Positions 60,900 to 64,000 of a DNA stretch of 64,000 bases are shown here, one piece after another. Every line of letters starts with the position of its first letter. Position 1 is the first letter of the stretch. The position numbers and the translations under genes are program-made. The stretch is from Populus alba (Eukaryota; Streptophyta; Magnoliopsida; Malpighiales; Salicaceae), in NCBI RefSeq assembly GCF_005239225.2, contig NC_133293.1, forward strand, positions 19,312,333 to 19,376,332, in the 5' to 3' direction. The notes below the pieces were generated by a model, which saw nothing but the letters and a program-made list of their open reading frames with translations, did no database searches and was not told the DNA's origin.

Positions 60900-62950
60900 C
60901 CTATTAATGTCATGATAGCAAATGGCTATATTCAATTAGTTCATGAAGAGAGATACCCGCACTGAACAAGGCAAAGAAAAGTCTAGCCAACCTAACCAAG
61001 TCTTGTTAGAGATTAATGTAATCCTGGGTAGATCCTCAGCAGGAGGTAACACTGGGAGTGGAAAAAGAATATAAGAAGTAAGTCCTTACTACCACCTGTC
61101 TCCTCAATACATGGCATGAACCCTTTATATTTGCCTCAAAAGACGAGGAATGGGTAACTTATCCACATAAGGATGCTTTCAACATGTGATATGATTCCCT
61201 TGCGATCAATAAAGGAGGTTTAATGTCTCACTGAGAGGTTTGGTTGCCCTCAATAAACTCATTTCACATCTTGAGGAGTGTATCATGCCATTTTCATTAA
61301 CGCCCTGAAAAATATTGTAACTTGAATGGACATTCGAGTGTCAAAAATCCTTCAAGAAACTCAAAGCCTACTTCTCACCTTCTAAGGTTTAATCTCAGCC
61401 ACGAGAAAATGAAGACCTCTTTCTCTACTTGGGCGTAACGGATTTTATTGTTATCGTTGTATTAGTAAAAGAGGAGAATAAAGTTCAACGCCTAATCTAT
61501 TACTCTAGTAAGACATTTTAAAACATTGAGATAAGATACTTGAATGTAGAGAATGTAGCCCTGACTCTTGTAACTGTCTTTAGAAAGTTGAGGGCTTACT
61601 TTTAAGCTCACCAAATCATCATCTTGACATATCAACCCCTCCAATAAATTCTTCACAAGCCTGACATATCAGGACACCTGGTATGATGGGAAATTGAGTT
61701 AAGAAAGTTTGGTCTCTGATACCAGTCCAAACCAGTTATAAAAGGACAAGTTCTAACAAACTTCATTATTGAGTGTTCCTTTGAGGGTCCTATATTTCAT
61801 AACTTTCAATCTTCATCAAGCTCTAAAACACCTTTCTTTTGGCCTACAATTTTCTTAGGACCAACCCAGCCATGTTGATTACATAGAGATAGGTCCTCCA
61901 ATGCCAAAGGTAATGAAGCAGATGTAGTGCTTATGAGTTCAGAATAAGAGGATTATGCCTATGAGGTTTGTTTTGAATTCCTATATACTAACAATGTGCA
62001 GAAGTATAAGCCTTTTAGCAAGGTTAGGGCTCGTAGAGGCCTGAACGCATATCCACTTCAAATTTACAGTGATTCTTATTGGTTATAGGCTAAATGTTAA
62101 ACGGTTATATGAAGTCAAGACCCCCACCATGCTGAAGTATTTCTATAAATTTAAAGATATCTCTCTAAAAATGATGAAGGCAAAAGAAATCATTAATCAT
62201 TATGTATACTAAGAGAGCCAACAATCAGGCAGATTTTCTATCCATTACGAGCTCTAACTAGTAAAGCTCCCTTCAAACATATGGATTGAAACTTTAGAAA
62301 AGCCGCGTGGATGAAAAAGTCCTTGTAGCTGTCCCCGTCACCCTTGGTGAAGATTGGGGAACCCTTATCAGATATTAATTACTTACTAGTGGAGTACCTT
62401 CTGATAGAACATAGGCCATCAAGCTGACTGGGTGGGGTATCGGGTATTGTTTAATCAATGACATCCTATACAAAAGGTCTATTTTCACTCCTCTTCTAAA
62501 ATGATTAACATAAAAAAAACAACACATATGTTCTGAAAGAACTTCGTGAAGGAATATGTGGTCTCCATGTGGGACCTAGAGTTGTCACCACTCAAGCTAC
62601 CTCGGTAAGTTTTTACTGGCCAACCATATTTTATGATGCCAATGATATGTTTTGATTTCCCACCAACCCTTTACACAAATGACAACTATAGCCTTCTTAT
62701 GACCTTTCTTTCACTAGGGGATGGGTATATTAGGTCATTTTTCAAAGGCCACAAGTATCAAACAATTCATCTTAGTATCAGTCGACTGCTTCACAAAATA
62801 GTATGGTTGAGGCTTTGACAGACATAACCGCTAACAAAGTAATCTTTTTTATTTGGAAGAACATTATATGTTCCGGGCTTCCTAAAGTGTTGATAACAGA
62901 TAATGGGACACAATTTAACAATCATAAGGTGAGAGAACAATGTTAGAGAC
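60900..62950 (+). mobile_element. Decayed Ty3/gypsy retrotransposon, Tat-like
   Basis: Several frames, broken by many stops and shifts, show in order: a gag C-terminal motif (INVILGRSSAGGNTG at about 61015), a protease-like stretch (about 61140), the reverse transcriptase connection region with a CQKSF-like word (about 61330), an RNase H domain (LYLGVTDFIVIVVLV at about 61417 and an IYSDS motif at about 62060), an integrase zinc-binding region (about 62520) and an integrase core with its first two acidic positions (VDCFTK near 62780 and LITDNGTQF near 62890). The reverse transcriptase palm is missing. No long terminal repeats were found. It is non-functional. Confidence 0.8.
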
Positions 62951-64000
62951 TCCTTAAGCTACCAGGTAAAGGAAAGTGTTTTTCTTATATTAAAAAAGAT
63001 ACAGATTTATCACAAAAACAATCTAAATCTTAGAATTTAAAGCTCTTTAAGTGTATTTATCACTCTTTTCTCAACAAAGTTTGTTGACTTTTACCATTGA
63101 AAAGTCCTTGAAACCTAAAAGAGAACTTTTTGCAAGTATCTAGAGGTATTCATCAAGAAAGTTTACCATAACTTGGAGAAATGAGCTATTTTAAAAAGAC
63201 ACTTAAACTAATTTTGATTCAACCACTAAAAATCCTTATTCTATAAACACTTCTTAATTTAACAATGCATCAAATAGGATGCATTGATGGAAGCCAAAAC
63301 ACTAGTTCATTTTGTTATGACAAACTGTAATATATCCTAAACTCTTGTGCAATCAACAACCCATGCATATAATCAAATAATTTGCTTTTCAAGCTTTCTT
63401 ATAGAAAGTTGAGTGTTTTTAGTGATAAACAGGTAACTAAAGAGGGGATTCTGGATCTAAAAGCATGCACTTGGAGGTAATGATTCCTTCTTCGTTGTAA
63501 ATCAGCCTATATTGAGTGTTCAGTAGCATTTTGATCATTCATATTTTCCTTGATTGTACACTCACAGCTGAATTGATGCAGGCATGACCAGAAACAATTT
63601 CCTTTCAACAGACATGGAAAATGACAATATTACTCAACAAGTCACTAGCATCAAAAGAATCTTTACGTGCGCACTTCCAAGATTAGGTTTGTTCTTTCCT
63701 CTGTCTTGTTGTATGTACCACTTCAACGATAATGCTGAAGAAGTAGCTAGCTAGCTTGTCATTAATTAAAGATTATCCATAGTATTTACCTTGAGCCTCG
63801 TTGATCTAAAGGTGGTTAAGAGGAAGAAAATCCATGTGTGTAATAATACTCTTTCGCATTAATCATATTTTTCAAGTAGCTGACTACACCTTTTCCTTTC
63901 CTATTTCATATCCTTACGTAAAGCCAACCTGCTGCAGGACTAGCTACCCTCTTCTTGCGCTGTATGGAGAAATTAAACAAGCAGCAATATATACGAGACA
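62951..64000. other. Right edge, no gene seen
   Basis: Average to AT-rich sequence with only short ORFs. Part may be the downstream region or LTR of the retrotransposon, but no matching left LTR was found inside the window. Confidence 0.4.

Noticed and set aside
62633..62818. 61-codon plus-strand ORF
   Set aside because: It is one frame of the decayed integrase region of the retrotransposon, not a separate gene.

Overview
This is plant nuclear DNA from a eudicot, most likely a poplar or close relative (Salicaceae). That is inferred from protein similarity recalled from memory, the AT-rich intergenic DNA full of short degenerate transposons, and the gene content; no database search was run. 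Exon boundaries were read by hand from GT/AG sites and checked by frame arithmetic. Four of the five large genes close into whole codons with intact splice sites; the fifth does not.

Layout. (1) 1-7.9 kb: transposon debris, a weak minus-strand coding candidate (1.9-2.95 kb), then a MAP kinase phosphatase of the MKP1 type (minus, 3654-7119). (2) 7.9-14 kb: AT-rich spacer with a degenerate tandem array, an ORF with an internal duplication, several short dispersed repeats and an unidentified coding-like island (12.79-13.15 kb). (3) 14.17-20.70 kb: vacuolar-type beta-N-acetylhexosaminidase HEXO1 (minus, 15 exons, 531 aa). In Arabidopsis HEXO1 and MKP1 are immediate neighbours, so this pair is conserved microsynteny. 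(4) 20.8-24.3 kb: repeats and a clear nuclear tRNA-His(GTG). (5) 24.38-31.50 kb: COPII coat subunit SEC24 (minus, 12 coding exons, 1042 aa), followed by a long 5' leader region to about 33.6 kb.

(6) 33.7-40 kb: a gene-free block with a MITE-like element carrying a 52-bp near-perfect palindrome, a SINE-like element and CT repeats. (7) 40.02-43.16 kb: manganese cation diffusion facilitator MTP11 (plus, 6 exons, 394 aa). (8) 43.6-48.9 kb: a foldback-ended element, a tandem segmental duplication and a small Tourist-like MITE with TAA target duplication. (9) 48.94-57.17 kb: a tonoplast-type sulfate transporter, SULTR4 group (plus, 17 exons). Exons 1-15 are intact, but the last two carry a tight cluster of 1-nt indels that break the STAS domain; this is either real decay or a local consensus error. 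(10) 57.2-64 kb: an orphan plant snRNA-type promoter (USE plus TATA) without a recognised RNA, another foldback-ended element, and a decayed Ty3/gypsy (Tat-like) retrotransposon that has lost its reverse transcriptase core.

The genes do not form a pathway. Four of the five encode endomembrane proteins (COPII coat, vacuolar glycosidase, Golgi/prevacuolar Mn carrier, tonoplast sulfate carrier) and the fifth a MAPK regulator; I treat this as chance. I found no convincing wholly new system. The best leads are the snRNA-type promoter at 58.2 kb, the localized indel cluster in SULTR4, the coding-like island at 13 kb and the relic exon duplication in SEC24.
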